DNA from: Nitrososphaerales archaeon | Lineage (GTDB): Archaea; Thermoproteota; Nitrososphaeria; Nitrososphaerales; CADDZS01 | Assembly: GCA_030041295.1 (NCBI GenBank) | Contig: JASHOD010000085.1 | Coordinates: forward strand, 1 to 64,000 | Reading direction: 5' to 3' | Length of the DNA stretch: 64,000 nucleotides | Shown: positions 8,536 to 17,292 of the stretch, in pieces | Layout: each line of letters starts with the position of its first letter | How positions within the stretch are numbered: position 1 is the stretch's first letter | Notes under the pieces: generated by a model | Told to the model about the DNA's origin: nothing | Databases searched by the model: none | Seen by the model: only the letters and a program-made list of their open reading frames with translations | Translations under genes and position numbers: made by a program

Positions 8536-10665
8536 TTAAGCCGGCGGCGAGACCGAGTCAACTTCTGATTGTTTGACGATATTTCGCCCAACGAAACCAT
8601 TTCCGTCTCCGCTTCCAATCATATCCGATCTGAACTCCTTTGAAAAGATCTGACTATCAACAGCAAACATATTTTGTGCAATGACTCGATAAAAACCCTC
8701 CATCGGAGAAGAAGCGCGAGTCGCAGCTCGTGCAAGGATTGTTCCGATGCAACCAGCTGCCTGTCGCAATGCGGAGTCCTTCTGATCCGCGTCGGCCCCA
8801 GAGGGGCAAAGTCGATTGAAGGCATTTACCAGACTGTCGTAGAAAGCCTTCGTGAATATTCTCGAAAAGTCGTGTATCTCAAAACCGGCTTGGCTGTTTA
8901 GAGCACTTGATGTTTCTTGGCCAACTATTCCGTCCACTTTATTCAGATTGTTGTTCTGCTGAAACTGTGTGACAGCTTGTTGTGTCAAGTCCCCGAAAAC
9001 GCCATCAACTCCATCATTGTTTGGACCGGTGTTACCCAAATTGAAGCCTAGTGCAAGGAGCATCTTTTGAAGATCGGTGACTTCACTAGTCCTTCCATCG
9101 CCCTTTACCAATGGATTAGTTTTGAGTTCGTCAACGTTCAAAAGCGGTATTGTGTCTGGGTTGACATATTTGAATCCATTAGGCATGTTTGCCCCTGGGG
9201 TGTCTCCGGACGCGGCCTCTCTGAGCGCGTTACTATTCGGATCGAAAAATTTTCCAAACTCCTCAGCGACACGAGAGACAAGATTGCTCTTGGAGATGTC
9301 TCCGCCATTTTCATTAAGCATCTCTTTTCTCACGTCTGCGTCAGTTAAAGTAGTGAGAATAGCACTCATATCACCAAAGGATTCATGAAAAGATTGTACC
9401 GTCCTAAGTGCACTGTCTGCCGAGCCTAGGACAGCAACATCCAAAGTTGCGTGACCTGCCTCATGGCTCGTAACATCAGCAGAGTCTGCGGCAAATGGTT
9501 TCGAAATCGAAGGACCTTGGGTTATGTTGAAGCCCAGCGCGAGGCGGGCAGATGTTCCAAATGTATTTTGAAAATTATTGTCTTGCGAATAAAACGCGTT
9601 GAGCGAAGGCTGGCCATTGGATAACGAAGCATCGGGGTCCTGAAGGGTCACGTGCATAGGATTGCCGCCTCTCCAGAAAGTTAGTCTTAGTCCCAGGAGT
9701 CGCCATGTTCGGACTGTTCTCGCTAGGCACACATGAACTTGCTCTCTTTGAAACTGGAAATCGCCTGTACCCGCAGCGTTGCTCCCGCCAGTCGGGAAAC
9801 GCCCTGCTATCGGAAAATTCGTTGGCGGCGGACCAGTCTGGTAAAAGGTCGTATCTGTACCAGCTGGGAAGGATAACGGGGCAGGCGCAGCGTTTCCAAT
9901 TGTAACGTTAGGAAGTGGCGCTGGGGGCGCGTTACGGATTTGCCAAGTTGGAAGGGAATCGCTTGAATGGAGAAACAGACGGTACGCCTCCTTTTGAACG
10001 AACCTCGGTGGAGTCGAACCGTTGTTCGTGCCCGAGGACGGGTCATTCGGTATATAGTTCTCGGTTCTATCAGGCCCAAAATCAGAAGAAGAGGAACTTT
10101 GTGCGTGCAGTTCGATTTGAAATAACTGTACGGGAATTTTGAGTGGATTGTCATAGTCGTGCGTAGCAAGGGGACGGTCCGTGGGAACAGAGTTTCCATC
10201 CTTGTCTACACTGAGATAGTGGGGATACCAAATCCCCACCATTTCGCGGTTCAGCGCATCCCCCGTCAGTTCTCCAACTTCGCCATCCACCGAGAGTTGA
10301 TTTCCTTCCCAGTCTTTGTGATCTTGCTGGAATTTTTGAACTGCGGCTCTGGTCGCCGGACCGAACTTACCATCAACACCATCTATGAAACGCGAACCTG
10401 AATCAAGAAGGTAACCAAGCTCAAATAGCATTTTCTGGAGTTGAACAATTAATTTTGTCGTGTCTTCGTCGGCTGCACCACCAATTTTGAGCGGATTCGC
10501 CCCTACCTTGTCCACAGGAAGAGGCACGGGATTTTGCGAATCATCTGGGTAATTAAGCAAACGAGTCCTCGCTTCCCGCAGATTTATGTGAGCTTTTAAC
10601 TTTTCTTTTCTTCGTCTCCTTGTATTCTTAAAAGTGAGCAGGGGTAAGCACTCCTTTCCCTGCAA
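8536..10665 (-). CDS. Zinc metallopeptidase-like protein with two peptidoglycan-binding-type domains (putative cargo)
   Basis: 709 residues from a TTG. A PG_binding_1-type domain occupies about 57-142 (LQKMLFELGY, DGVDGKFGPATRAAVQKFQQ) and a second about 517-592 (LQKMLLALGF, DGVDGVFGDLTQQAVTQFQQ). Between them is a gluzincin-like core with HEAGH (401-405) and a candidate third zinc ligand in HESFGD (E428). There is no signal peptide, although a zinc protease with wall-type binding domains would normally be exported. Together with its place beside the tail genes this suggests delivery by the injection particle. The start is uncertain because the first 40 residues are basic and lack a ribosome site. 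Protease activity is inferred only. Confidence 0.75.
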   Translation of the reverse strand: MQGKECLPLLTFKNTRRRRKEKLKAHINLREARTRLLNYPDDSQNPVPLPVDKVGANPLKIGGAADEDTTKLIVQLQKMLFELGYLLDSGSRFIDGVDGKFGPATRAAVQKFQQDHKDWEGNQLSVDGEVGELTGDALNREMVGIWYPHYLSVDKDGNSVPTDRPLATHDYDNPLKIPVQLFQIELHAQSSSSSDFGPDRTENYIPNDPSSGTNNGSTPPRFVQKEAYRLFLHSSDSLPTWQIRNAPPAPLPNVTIGNAAPAPLSFPAGTDTTFYQTGPPPTNFPIAGRFPTGGSNAAGTGDFQFQREQVHVCLARTVRTWRLLGLRLTFWRGGNPMHVTLQDPDASLSNGQPSLNAFYSQDNNFQNTFGTSARLALGFNITQGPSISKPFAADSADVTSHEAGHATLDVAVLGSADSALRTVQSFHESFGDMSAILTTLTDADVRKEMLNENGGDISKSNLVSRVAEEFGKFFDPNSNALREAASGDTPGANMPNGFKYVNPDTIPLLNVDELKTNPLVKGDGRTSEVTDLQKMLLALGFNLGNTGPNNDGVDGVFGDLTQQAVTQFQQNNNLNKVDGIVGQETSSALNSQAGFEIHDFSRIFTKAFYDSLVNAFNRLCPSGADADQKDSALRQAAGCIGTILARAATRASSPMEGFYRVIAQNMFAVDSQIFSKEFRSDMIGSGDGNGFVGRNIVKQSEVDSVSPPA

Positions 10666-10709
10666 ACTGAACAGTTAAATCCAGCGAGTTCTGGCCTGCT
10701 AGAAGAGAA

Positions 10710-11096
10710 ATGGCCACAGAGCATCACGTCGACGATATCTCTCCCAGTGCAGTAGATTTGGTATTCGTTGATGCTGGAGGAAACTCGATAGACGCCCTAG
10801 AAGTAAGTCTGAAGATGGATGACGGCTCTACGGCCAAGAAAACTACTGATAGCTCTGGAAAAATTTCGCTTGATGGCGGCGCTCAGGGAAATGTGGAAAT
10901 TAGTATGCCGTCAGGTCAGAGCGACTCAACTGGAAATAGCAGCGAGGATTCCAGCTCAAGTGGTTCCGACAGCTCTGATTCTAATGGCGAGAGCGAGAGT
11001 TCAGATGATTCCAGTGACGGTGGAAGCGACGATAATGATGGTGATGATATCAATAACAGTGGGAATGATGATAGTAACGACAGCGATGGAAACTAA
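10710..11096 (+). CDS. Acidic Ser/Asp-rich protein of the injection island
   Basis: 128 residues. The first 70 (VDLVFVDAGGNSIDALEVSLKM...) resemble a small beta-sandwich of the carboxypeptidase-regulatory/SpaA type. The last 60 are almost only Ser, Asp, Gly, Asn and Glu, i.e. disordered and strongly acidic. The same two-part design occurs in 21080-21670 (acidic at both ends) and the acidic part alone in 18613-19275. ATG start at 10710. It faces away from the metallopeptidase gene with only 44 bases between. Possible adaptor, chaperone or loading factor; the role is unknown. Confidence 0.65.
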   Translation: MATEHHVDDISPSAVDLVFVDAGGNSIDALEVSLKMDDGSTAKKTTDSSGKISLDGGAQGNVEISMPSGQSDSTGNSSEDSSSSGSDSSDSNGESESSDDSSDGGSDDNDGDDINNSGNDDSNDSDGN

Positions 11097-11105
11097 ATCC
11101 CCAAG

Positions 11106-11393
11106 CTACCAGTAATTCTTGACCCAGTGGACGATCCGATTATCCACGTCAAGAAAAACTTGGAGTCCGTCGCCGTCAGAAAACAGTATCTTCAAGAGAA
11201 CTTCTCGCCGACCAGGAAAAAGCTGGATTCCCTCGATCAGGACGGAAAAGTCATAATGACTGTTTTCGTCGTTACCCGATGCACTGGATTTATTGCGAAC
11301 AATCTCTTGGCACTTATCATAAGAGAGAGCTACTTGGGTGGCCAGATACTTGACTTCATCAAGCTGAGTGTAGCTATCGTTGCTCTGAACCAT
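11106..11393 (-). CDS. Small uncharacterised protein
   Basis: 95 residues from ATG (MVQSNDSYTQLDEVKYLATQ). The pattern looks like an alpha helix followed by a four-stranded sheet (HYDFSVLIEGIQLF, REVLLKILFSDG, GLQVFLDVDNRIVHW). No known family recognised. It is convergent with the acidic protein gene, 9 bases apart. The plus-strand frame over the same bases looks less protein-like. Confidence 0.55.
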   Translation of the reverse strand: MVQSNDSYTQLDEVKYLATQVALSYDKCQEIVRNKSSASGNDENSHYDFSVLIEGIQLFPGRREVLLKILFSDGDGLQVFLDVDNRIVHWVKNYW

Positions 11394-11619
11394 TGAGACA
11401 CGTCGCCCCGCTGCGCAAAAGCACTTTGCCAGCTTGCGATGATTGCTGCTCGAAGCTTTGTATATTTACGAATTATTGCCTTCTAATAAAGACTACTTCG
11501 GCGGGAAATCGAAGGGCGCCCTGCATTCTTTTCACGTCTGAAACCAATATAGGCCCTAGCTTAGGAATTGGGCCGAAGAGGGAAGTAAAGTGAGGACAAC
11601 ATGAAAGCTTTTGTAATGA

Positions 11620-11825
11620 TAAATCGCATTAGATGTAGCTCGAGCTCGCAACGCAACTGATATCCGCTACCGATTGAATAGGGCGTGGTGGATTTCCAGC
11701 TCTCTAAAGTCTCAGCTGAAGATTGCCTGGTTACAATTGGAGCTGCGGCAACGAATGATAGATAGCAAAAACACAATACTCATTGCCTTTATCTGCCTGC
11801 TTTTGAGACGGAGAAAGAGATACAC
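11620..11825 (-). pseudogene. Remnant of the 5' end of a Kelch-like surface-protein gene
   Basis: Reading on the minus strand, FVAAAPIVTRQSSAETLESW matches FLAAAPIVTKLSAAESLGSW of the Kelch-like gene at 6383-7627, followed by a shared TTxYxIG segment and the blade-like DNA CGAGCTxGxAACGCAACT. The copy stops after the first blade and the frame is broken. It is a decayed partial duplicate. Confidence 0.8.
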
Positions 11826-11937
11826 AATGATCGCTTCTCCACCCTAAATTTCAATTAGTTAGAGACCCTAGCGAAATTAGGTCAATTCCTTCGAGGAATC
11901 CACTAAAAAAGCAAACTTTGAGAAAAGGCTGTCTCTT

Positions 11938-12702
11938 CTAAGAGGACTCGAACTCCTTTTTCTTCAGTTCGATTCTTTCGATAGCTGGAAGTGGCGTAGC
12001 AATGTATAGATCCGTATCAAGAGAGCAAGACAATCTTCTCCCAAAGGGCAGCGAAGTGCCGAAACCACCAGAACCAATATCCAAGTCGATTGGGCTAGCA
12101 GACAGTGGCTTCATTACGATTCCTTTGGAAGCAAGCTTGTCTCTCCCAAGGATGATTGCGCTTACGACGTCGATCATCAAGTCATTGCATGTGTCACGCT
12201 TTGCTGCCCAGATATCTAGATTGTATTTTGCCTTCACTTGTAATCCACTAATCAATGACGCTCCCTGCAAGGGAAAGTAGCTCACAATCACATTTTTCCT
12301 CCCGCCCTTTCCGGGAGCGACGTTGAAACTTAATTCGCCTTTCTCGTAATTGACAATGAAATCCTCGTTCTCATGCTTCAGGATCCCCGCCGGGCTTTCG
12401 ACTCGCTTCAATGGCTTCAAGGGCCTTTTCGATAGCGAGAATGAAGTCATCTCGCCGTCAGCAGTAAAAGTCTCTACGCTCTCTTGTCTTTCCTCTCTTA
12501 CATTGCTACCCAATGTCTGTTCTTCAAATGAAACATCCGCGTCGTAAATCGCGATAGCTGGTAATCCGCCCTGTTTCGAAGGTGCGGTAGCAATCTTTCC
12601 TAGGAAATAATTTTCTTTGGGAAGAGCAACTTTGGCATTTTGCAGAAGCTCAGTGATTGCATCCTCAATTGAATCGAAGAGCAAAAGAGAGAAATCCCAC
12701 AC
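11938..12702 (-). CDS. Putative tail-terminator/DUF4255-like or baseplate-associated protein
   Basis: 254 residues from a GTG. The N-terminal helix (FDSIEDAITELLQNAKVAL) and the C-terminal alpha/beta part (YNLDIWAAKRDTCNDLMIDVVSAIIL) recall tail-terminator or Pvc16/DUF4255 proteins. An inserted beta module (NEDFIVNYEKGELSFNV... IVSYF) is of the kind also seen twice in the gpJ protein of this island. It is the last gene of the baseplate run. The assignment rests on position and general pattern; I am not sure of the family. Confidence 0.5.
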   Translation of the reverse strand: MWDFSLLLFDSIEDAITELLQNAKVALPKENYFLGKIATAPSKQGGLPAIAIYDADVSFEEQTLGSNVREERQESVETFTADGEMTSFSLSKRPLKPLKRVESPAGILKHENEDFIVNYEKGELSFNVAPGKGGRKNVIVSYFPLQGASLISGLQVKAKYNLDIWAAKRDTCNDLMIDVVSAIILGRDKLASKGIVMKPLSASPIDLDIGSGGFGTSLPFGRRLSCSLDTDLYIATPLPAIERIELKKKEFESS

Positions 12703-12771
12703 CTTTTTTCTCTTTCTTATTCCGCTTCCTATTCATCTTCCTAGGAGTTGTCGCAACAACAACCAGAAACT

Positions 12772-13461
12772 CTAGATCGGCTTTACCCTAAACTTGTATT
12801 GCAAAACATTCCCAATTCTCGGCGTGCAGCCCTGGTAAACATTCTTGAATGAAATGTATCTTACCTCCTTGTCCGGATTGGGGTTTTGCAACTGGTACCT
12901 ATACCAGACTTTTTCGTTAGGGGACAAAAGATACTCGACGTACGGATTGTCCTTGCCTGTCGGCCGCAGCCTCGCTCTATCATGGATAAACAATTCGTTG
13001 AAAACTTGGGAGGTCCCATCCGAGTACTCGAACATTACGCTCAGAGCCTTCTTGTCCCCGTTCTCCGCCCCAGACCAGTAGTGGAGTACGTCGAAACTCG
13101 ACATTGATCCAAATCTGCATATTTCGCCCACATCACCGCCGGGCAGTGCCCATTGTTTAGTGATCAAGCCAAGCACTAGTGATTCGTAAGACGCCTTCTC
13201 GCCTGGGACCAAAGCGCTTAGAGCGAAAGACTTGCCGGTCGGGCTCTCGATGTTCGTGAAGACTGCTTCTACACTAAGCTTCGATACGTAGTCCATTATC
13301 CGATCGAGATCAGAACGAATATCATCCTGCATCTTGTTCCAGTCTTCAGATCTGATTACATCGCCAGGATTTTTTCTGATCGGCTTAAACGAGATCAAAC
13401 CGAGATTACTAACTAGGCTTTCTTCTCTTGCCTTCTTGTCTTCAATCAACAATTGTGACAA
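12772..13461 (-). CDS. Putative tail fibre/baseplate accessory protein
   Basis: 229 residues. The start is the TTG at 13461, supported by GGAGTGA about 8 bases upstream, and overlaps the end of the gpI gene by 20 bases, so translation is coupled. The N-terminal motif NPGDVIRSEDWNKMQDDIRSDLDRI resembles the attachment segment of phage tail-fibre proteins, and the rest is beta-rich. It occupies the place of the fibre gene after gpI in P2/PBSX-like tails. It may carry receptor recognition, but that is inference. Confidence 0.6.
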   Translation of the reverse strand: MSQLLIEDKKAREESLVSNLGLISFKPIRKNPGDVIRSEDWNKMQDDIRSDLDRIMDYVSKLSVEAVFTNIESPTGKSFALSALVPGEKASYESLVLGLITKQWALPGGDVGEICRFGSMSSFDVLHYWSGAENGDKKALSVMFEYSDGTSQVFNELFIHDRARLRPTGKDNPYVEYLLSPNEKVWYRYQLQNPNPDKEVRYISFKNVYQGCTPRIGNVLQYKFRVKPI

Positions 13462-14395
13462 TATGTTTCACTCCTGCGGCCTTTATTCCGGCCACGAAGT
13501 TCTCTACGTCTTGTTGGGTAAGTTTATTCCTACTTAACGCTTTTTTCTTGATTCTCAGTTCGAAGGCGCCGGCCAGCCTCGCTATCCACGATAGGGTCAC
13601 CTCAACCTCAGCAACGGGGATTCTGAACAGCGATGAGTCAAAGGTTCCGTTGTCGAAGGCCCCCACCTTCTCAGTTACAGATTCGTCATAGCGCCATCGG
13701 CATTTGCTTCTCAATATAGTTGGAATTGCCATGTTAGTGAGCTGATCGCTCGCATCAACATTGTCGACCATCGCTCTCCCCATGAAGGTTCTTAGCGTCT
13801 GGCCGGCGTCAAGTATCCCCTTGAATCCAATCGATTCTTTGGTGTCGATGTTGGTGAACTTGGGGTTCGTGACGGCAAGTGGAAAGATTGACTCGTCGAA
13901 CTTCGCGCGGTCCAGGCTCGCGCCGGAAGTCTCGACAAACACGCTAATCTCTGGGACTTCACTGTGGATGCTCTCGCTCGAGATTTCCCACGTGTCCCCG
14001 CTCTCTAGCTCGTATTTGGCTTCGATGGGACCGGGCGGATACTCAATTAACTGAAGTTCATCCCCCTGCGCGCCAATAAAGGATCGAGTCAACGAAAGAA
14101 CAGAGTCTACCGTGCCTCCTCCCTTGTATCCTGAAATCGCAGACTTGATGCGCTTGCGAAACATGGCATCGTTCTCAACTAGAAGTCTTTGCATATTGTA
14201 GAGCTCGCCGAATTTTCCTAGCTCTTCGCCACGCGCAGTGTCGATCCAGTGATCACGCATGATCATATACATATCTTTGCGGGACTCGTGAATTTGGTGC
14301 GCGATTGAATCGATCAGCTGATAGAACAGGCTCTCGTCGTCCCAAGTATCATAAAAACTTGGGAGCACCTGAATTAGGCGATCAGTTTCCTCCAT
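13442..14395 (-). CDS. Baseplate wedge protein, phage gpI-like
   Basis: 317 residues. The N-terminal half has the gpI/XkdU pattern: LIQVLPSFYDTWDDESLFYQLIDSIAHQI, then an ELGKFGELYNMQRLLVENDAMFRKRIKSAI segment typical of the wedge helix bundle. The C-terminal half is a beta domain and ends with a ferredoxin-like QDVENFVAGIKAAGVKHIVTIVD. It follows gpJ with a 3-base gap (TAG CTA ATG), the order known from P2 and PBSX. It forms the baseplate periphery with gpJ. Confidence 0.8.
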   Translation of the reverse strand: MEETDRLIQVLPSFYDTWDDESLFYQLIDSIAHQIHESRKDMYMIMRDHWIDTARGEELGKFGELYNMQRLLVENDAMFRKRIKSAISGYKGGGTVDSVLSLTRSFIGAQGDELQLIEYPPGPIEAKYELESGDTWEISSESIHSEVPEISVFVETSGASLDRAKFDESIFPLAVTNPKFTNIDTKESIGFKGILDAGQTLRTFMGRAMVDNVDASDQLTNMAIPTILRSKCRWRYDESVTEKVGAFDNGTFDSSLFRIPVAEVEVTLSWIARLAGAFELRIKKKALSRNKLTQQDVENFVAGIKAAGVKHIVTIVD

Positions 14396-14398
14396 TAG

Positions 14399-16078
14399 CT
14401 ACTTCTTTTGCTCCTCTCCAATCTCCGGTTGTTCTTCCTCTGGTGACTCTGTTACTGCTGAGATAGTCCTTCCTTCGACTAGCTCGTTACGCTCTATACG
14501 AATATTATTGCCAGTGCTAGTCCTAACTTCGTGTTTTTCCATATCAAAGACCGAAATTTTCATGCTAACAACATCGTGGACCCCACTTACAGCCATCACC
14601 TGCGCGATGATTCGGTTGTATAGAACATCCTGTCCGACGTCTAGTGATGAGATATACTTTCGGATCGCGTCCTCAACTTTTTCACGCATCCTACTAGGTG
14701 CAAAGCCCTCCTTCAGGTTGACTGTGATATCGACGTCAGCATAGAGCATCTGAGGACGGAAAAGTTCAACCATCACGCCAGCTGCCCTGGTGTCTTGGAT
14801 AACCTTCTCTATCACTGTCGTATCTCCGCCCTGTACGACGACCTTCACGATTCCCCTTGCGCCGTCGGGCATATCCTCAATCTTCACCGACCTCACTCCT
14901 TCCACGCCTCTCAGAGCGCCTTCTAGCGATGGAATTGTCGCCTTGCCTATAGACTGAAGGACTCGTTTTGCTCGATCTCTGAGCTCAACGTCTCCTTCCG
15001 CTTCGGTGCCCCCTGTGATTCCTCTTCTGTTGATCACAAATTCGACACCAACGGGTGGTTGTGGCATGGTTGTGATTGAACCTGGAGCGCCGTTGCCAAA
15101 CGGACCGGGTCTATCTGCTCTAATTAGAACATCGACCTCCCATGTGCTCTCCTCTTGCTCGCTGGTGACACTATGAAGTACGCCATCTTGAAGTGTAGTA
15201 TAGGTTCTAATCTTCCTTGTGTCGTTTGAAAAAGTCGAGACTCGCGTCCCCTTCGGCACGGTGACTTTTTGATAGGCCGTGTACTCAACGCGAATCTGCG
15301 AATCAAGATCGGGCTTGTTGTTAGGATCGGTCCAAGTAATTTTGTCGTCCGCGAGCTTGTAATCCTTACCAAGAGTAAAGGAATACTTCGCTCCGCGCAC
15401 GATTCCTTCGATCTTCTTGATCGACTTGACTGGAGTCACTTTAAGTTTGAAATCCGAGGACCCATCGAACAACGCGACTTCTGCGTCGACTGGGACTTCT
15501 GGTGGATCAGTAACGCGGCCAAACGTCACAGCTCCCACCGCGTTTTGGGGGGGCTTTCTTGTGAGGCCAAGTACCGCGACTACAAAATCGAGCGAGCTTC
15601 CGGTGGCAGAATCTATGAAAGCGGACGCATAAACAGCATCAAGTTGCTCATATAGAAAATCGATTTCCTTTGCGATTGTTTCTACAAGGTTTCTAGTCAC
15701 GCTACCGACGTTAGTATCCGTAAGCCTTCTGTTAGGGGTTGGCTCGCCGAACAGATATCTTATGAAAAAAGTACTACCATCGTCGGGCTTTTTGCCCTCG
15801 TCTATCCACTCAAGCATGTCTCCGTTCACACGAAAATCGATATTCTTTGTGAACTCAGTAAGTGTCTCGTTAGACTCGCTTTCTACGCGGAGAACTTCAC
15901 GAATCGGAGAATGCGCAAGCTTGTATCGGACCTTATCCGATGTGTAGGTGTATTTTTCGTCGACTTGGCCGTTAGCAAGCTGTGCGAGAACTGAATCAAC
16001 AATTTCCTTATAGCTCTTCTTCGTGAAAGCGCTTTTCTGAGCTTGCAGCTCTTGCTTTTGTTGCTGTTGCTGTGACAA
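14399..16078 (-). CDS. Baseplate wedge protein, gpJ-like
   Basis: 559 residues from a TTG. A central baseplate-J domain is clear: ASAFIDSATGSSLDFVVAVLGLTR near residue 160, RDRAKRVLQSIGKATIPSLEGALRGVEGVRSVKIED, and MREKVEDAIRKYISSLDVGQDVLYNRIIAQV. Two beta modules (around 70-110 and 235-275; TKNIDFRVNGDMLEWIDEG, LGKDYKLADDKITW) are inserted, as in many archaeal and bacterial injection systems. The N-terminus is Gln-rich and the C-terminus Glu-rich. It lies between gp25 and gpI with almost no spacing, as in phage baseplate operons. Confidence 0.9.
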   Translation of the reverse strand: MSQQQQQKQELQAQKSAFTKKSYKEIVDSVLAQLANGQVDEKYTYTSDKVRYKLAHSPIREVLRVESESNETLTEFTKNIDFRVNGDMLEWIDEGKKPDDGSTFFIRYLFGEPTPNRRLTDTNVGSVTRNLVETIAKEIDFLYEQLDAVYASAFIDSATGSSLDFVVAVLGLTRKPPQNAVGAVTFGRVTDPPEVPVDAEVALFDGSSDFKLKVTPVKSIKKIEGIVRGAKYSFTLGKDYKLADDKITWTDPNNKPDLDSQIRVEYTAYQKVTVPKGTRVSTFSNDTRKIRTYTTLQDGVLHSVTSEQEESTWEVDVLIRADRPGPFGNGAPGSITTMPQPPVGVEFVINRRGITGGTEAEGDVELRDRAKRVLQSIGKATIPSLEGALRGVEGVRSVKIEDMPDGARGIVKVVVQGGDTTVIEKVIQDTRAAGVMVELFRPQMLYADVDITVNLKEGFAPSRMREKVEDAIRKYISSLDVGQDVLYNRIIAQVMAVSGVHDVVSMKISVFDMEKHEVRTSTGNNIRIERNELVEGRTISAVTESPEEEQPEIGEEQKK

Positions 16079-16081
16079 CGC

Positions 16082-16567
16082 CTAAGTCACCTCGAGCCTC
16101 ACTATGAATCCGAAGGAGATTGGCGTGTTCCTGTCGGCGGGGATTACAGTCAGAGAGACATCGACCCTCGACTGGTCATATTGAGGAACGCCCACTCGGA
16201 CACTAACAATCTGCTTTATCCTTGGCTCCTGCTCAAGAGCCTCTATGATCGCAGAACGTACGAGCCCCCTTGTTCTAACGTTGTTAGGCTCCCCGATCAA
16301 CTCAAAAAGTCTTGAACCGTATTCGGGATGACCCAAATCTGCAAGCTCGCCCTTGCGAGTCTTAAGCCTCATGACGATGGCCTGACCCAAGTTGGATTCT
16401 CTAGTGACAACTTGGAAGTCCCCTTGCTCCTTTTCGTATCTCTTCGGTCTGAGCCTTACTCGCTCAGAGAGCGTGAGGTCGTAGCCTTGAGAAATCTCGT
16501 TCAATAGAAGATCGGTCTTTAGTATTTCATCGCTATCTGCCAAGCTTGCTTTGATCACCTCTCTCAC
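16082..16567 (-). CDS. Baseplate wedge protein, gp25/GPW-like
   Basis: 161 residues from a GTG (an in-frame GTG three codons on is possible). The gp25 family core is visible: AIVMRLKTRKGELADLGHPEYGSRL, then VRSAIIEALEQEPRIKQIVSVRVGV and a final strand ISFGFIVRLEV. This protein joins the sheath initiator end to the gpJ wedge. It sits between the spike and gpJ genes, the usual place. Confidence 0.88.
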   Translation of the reverse strand: MREVIKASLADSDEILKTDLLLNEISQGYDLTLSERVRLRPKRYEKEQGDFQVVTRESNLGQAIVMRLKTRKGELADLGHPEYGSRLFELIGEPNNVRTRGLVRSAIIEALEQEPRIKQIVSVRVGVPQYDQSRVDVSLTVIPADRNTPISFGFIVRLEVT

Positions 16568-16579
16568 AATTTCATTCTT

Positions 16580-17269
16580 TTAATTGATGTTGACCATGAC
16601 GCCCTTTACACTCGTGGGTCCACCAGAGCATTCGAGATTTGCACTCGTCCCTGCCTTGATGTCCACTCCCATTTGACCCTGAAGCTTAACGTTATTCCCC
16701 GAAAGAGAAACGTCTCCCGAGGAAGATTGGATCGTTAGATCGTTCTGTGCACTGACTTGGACCTTTCCTCCGGATTGAATTTGCACATCTCCATCCTTGT
16801 TTATTGCAACGCTAGTTTGTCCAGCGTTGATCGTGATCTTCTCATCTGTCGCAATCACGGTCATACCGCTTGGAAATTCAATATGAAATCTTTCGAGATT
16901 CTGATCTTCGTCGTAATCGGGTTTGTACACGATCTGCTCCATTTTGTTTTGGGGCGGCCTGTCTGCATCATTATACAGCCTTCCGATAACAATTGGGGCG
17001 TTAATGTCTCCGCCAACGAAGGTTACGGCAACGAGATCCCCGACGTGGGGAATGTTTGCGAGACCAATGTGCTGTGTTGCGACGGGTACCTTCCTTAGCT
17101 CGACCGCTCGGTTCTTAAGTTGGACATTGCACTCGTAGTTGTCGTTATCGCTCGCGTCTGAATGAGGGAAGACAGATGTGACGCTTCCAAGCTCAGTTAT
17201 GTGTAGTCTCCTTACCTCGGCGGCGGCAATCTCTCTTATCGTTTCAACCATTGTTGTCGTTTGACTCAT
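16580..17269 (-). CDS. Central spike protein, gpV/gp45-like
   Basis: 229 residues; AAGGTGAATC precedes the ATG. After an N-terminal helix, residues 25-110 form the gp5/VgrG-type OB fold (ELGSVTSVFPHS, IPHVGDLVAVTFVGGDINAPIVIGRLYN). The remainder is a short-repeat beta-helix (GDVQIQSGGKVQVSAQNDLTIQS, GDVSLSGNNVKLQGQ), the trimeric needle. It is smaller than bacterial VgrG because the gpD hub is a separate upstream gene. The PAAR protein at 5136 would cap it. Confidence 0.9.
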   Translation of the reverse strand: MSQTTTMVETIREIAAAEVRRLHITELGSVTSVFPHSDASDNDNYECNVQLKNRAVELRKVPVATQHIGLANIPHVGDLVAVTFVGGDINAPIVIGRLYNDADRPPQNKMEQIVYKPDYDEDQNLERFHIEFPSGMTVIATDEKITINAGQTSVAINKDGDVQIQSGGKVQVSAQNDLTIQSSSGDVSLSGNNVKLQGQMGVDIKAGTSANLECSGGPTSVKGVMVNIN

Positions 17270-17292
17270 ATTATTTGATTCACCTTAACTTT

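Noticed and set aside
11127-11396. Plus-strand 89-codon frame opposite the small protein at 11106-11393
   Set aside because: The minus-strand frame has a better protein-like pattern and spacing; only one is likely real.
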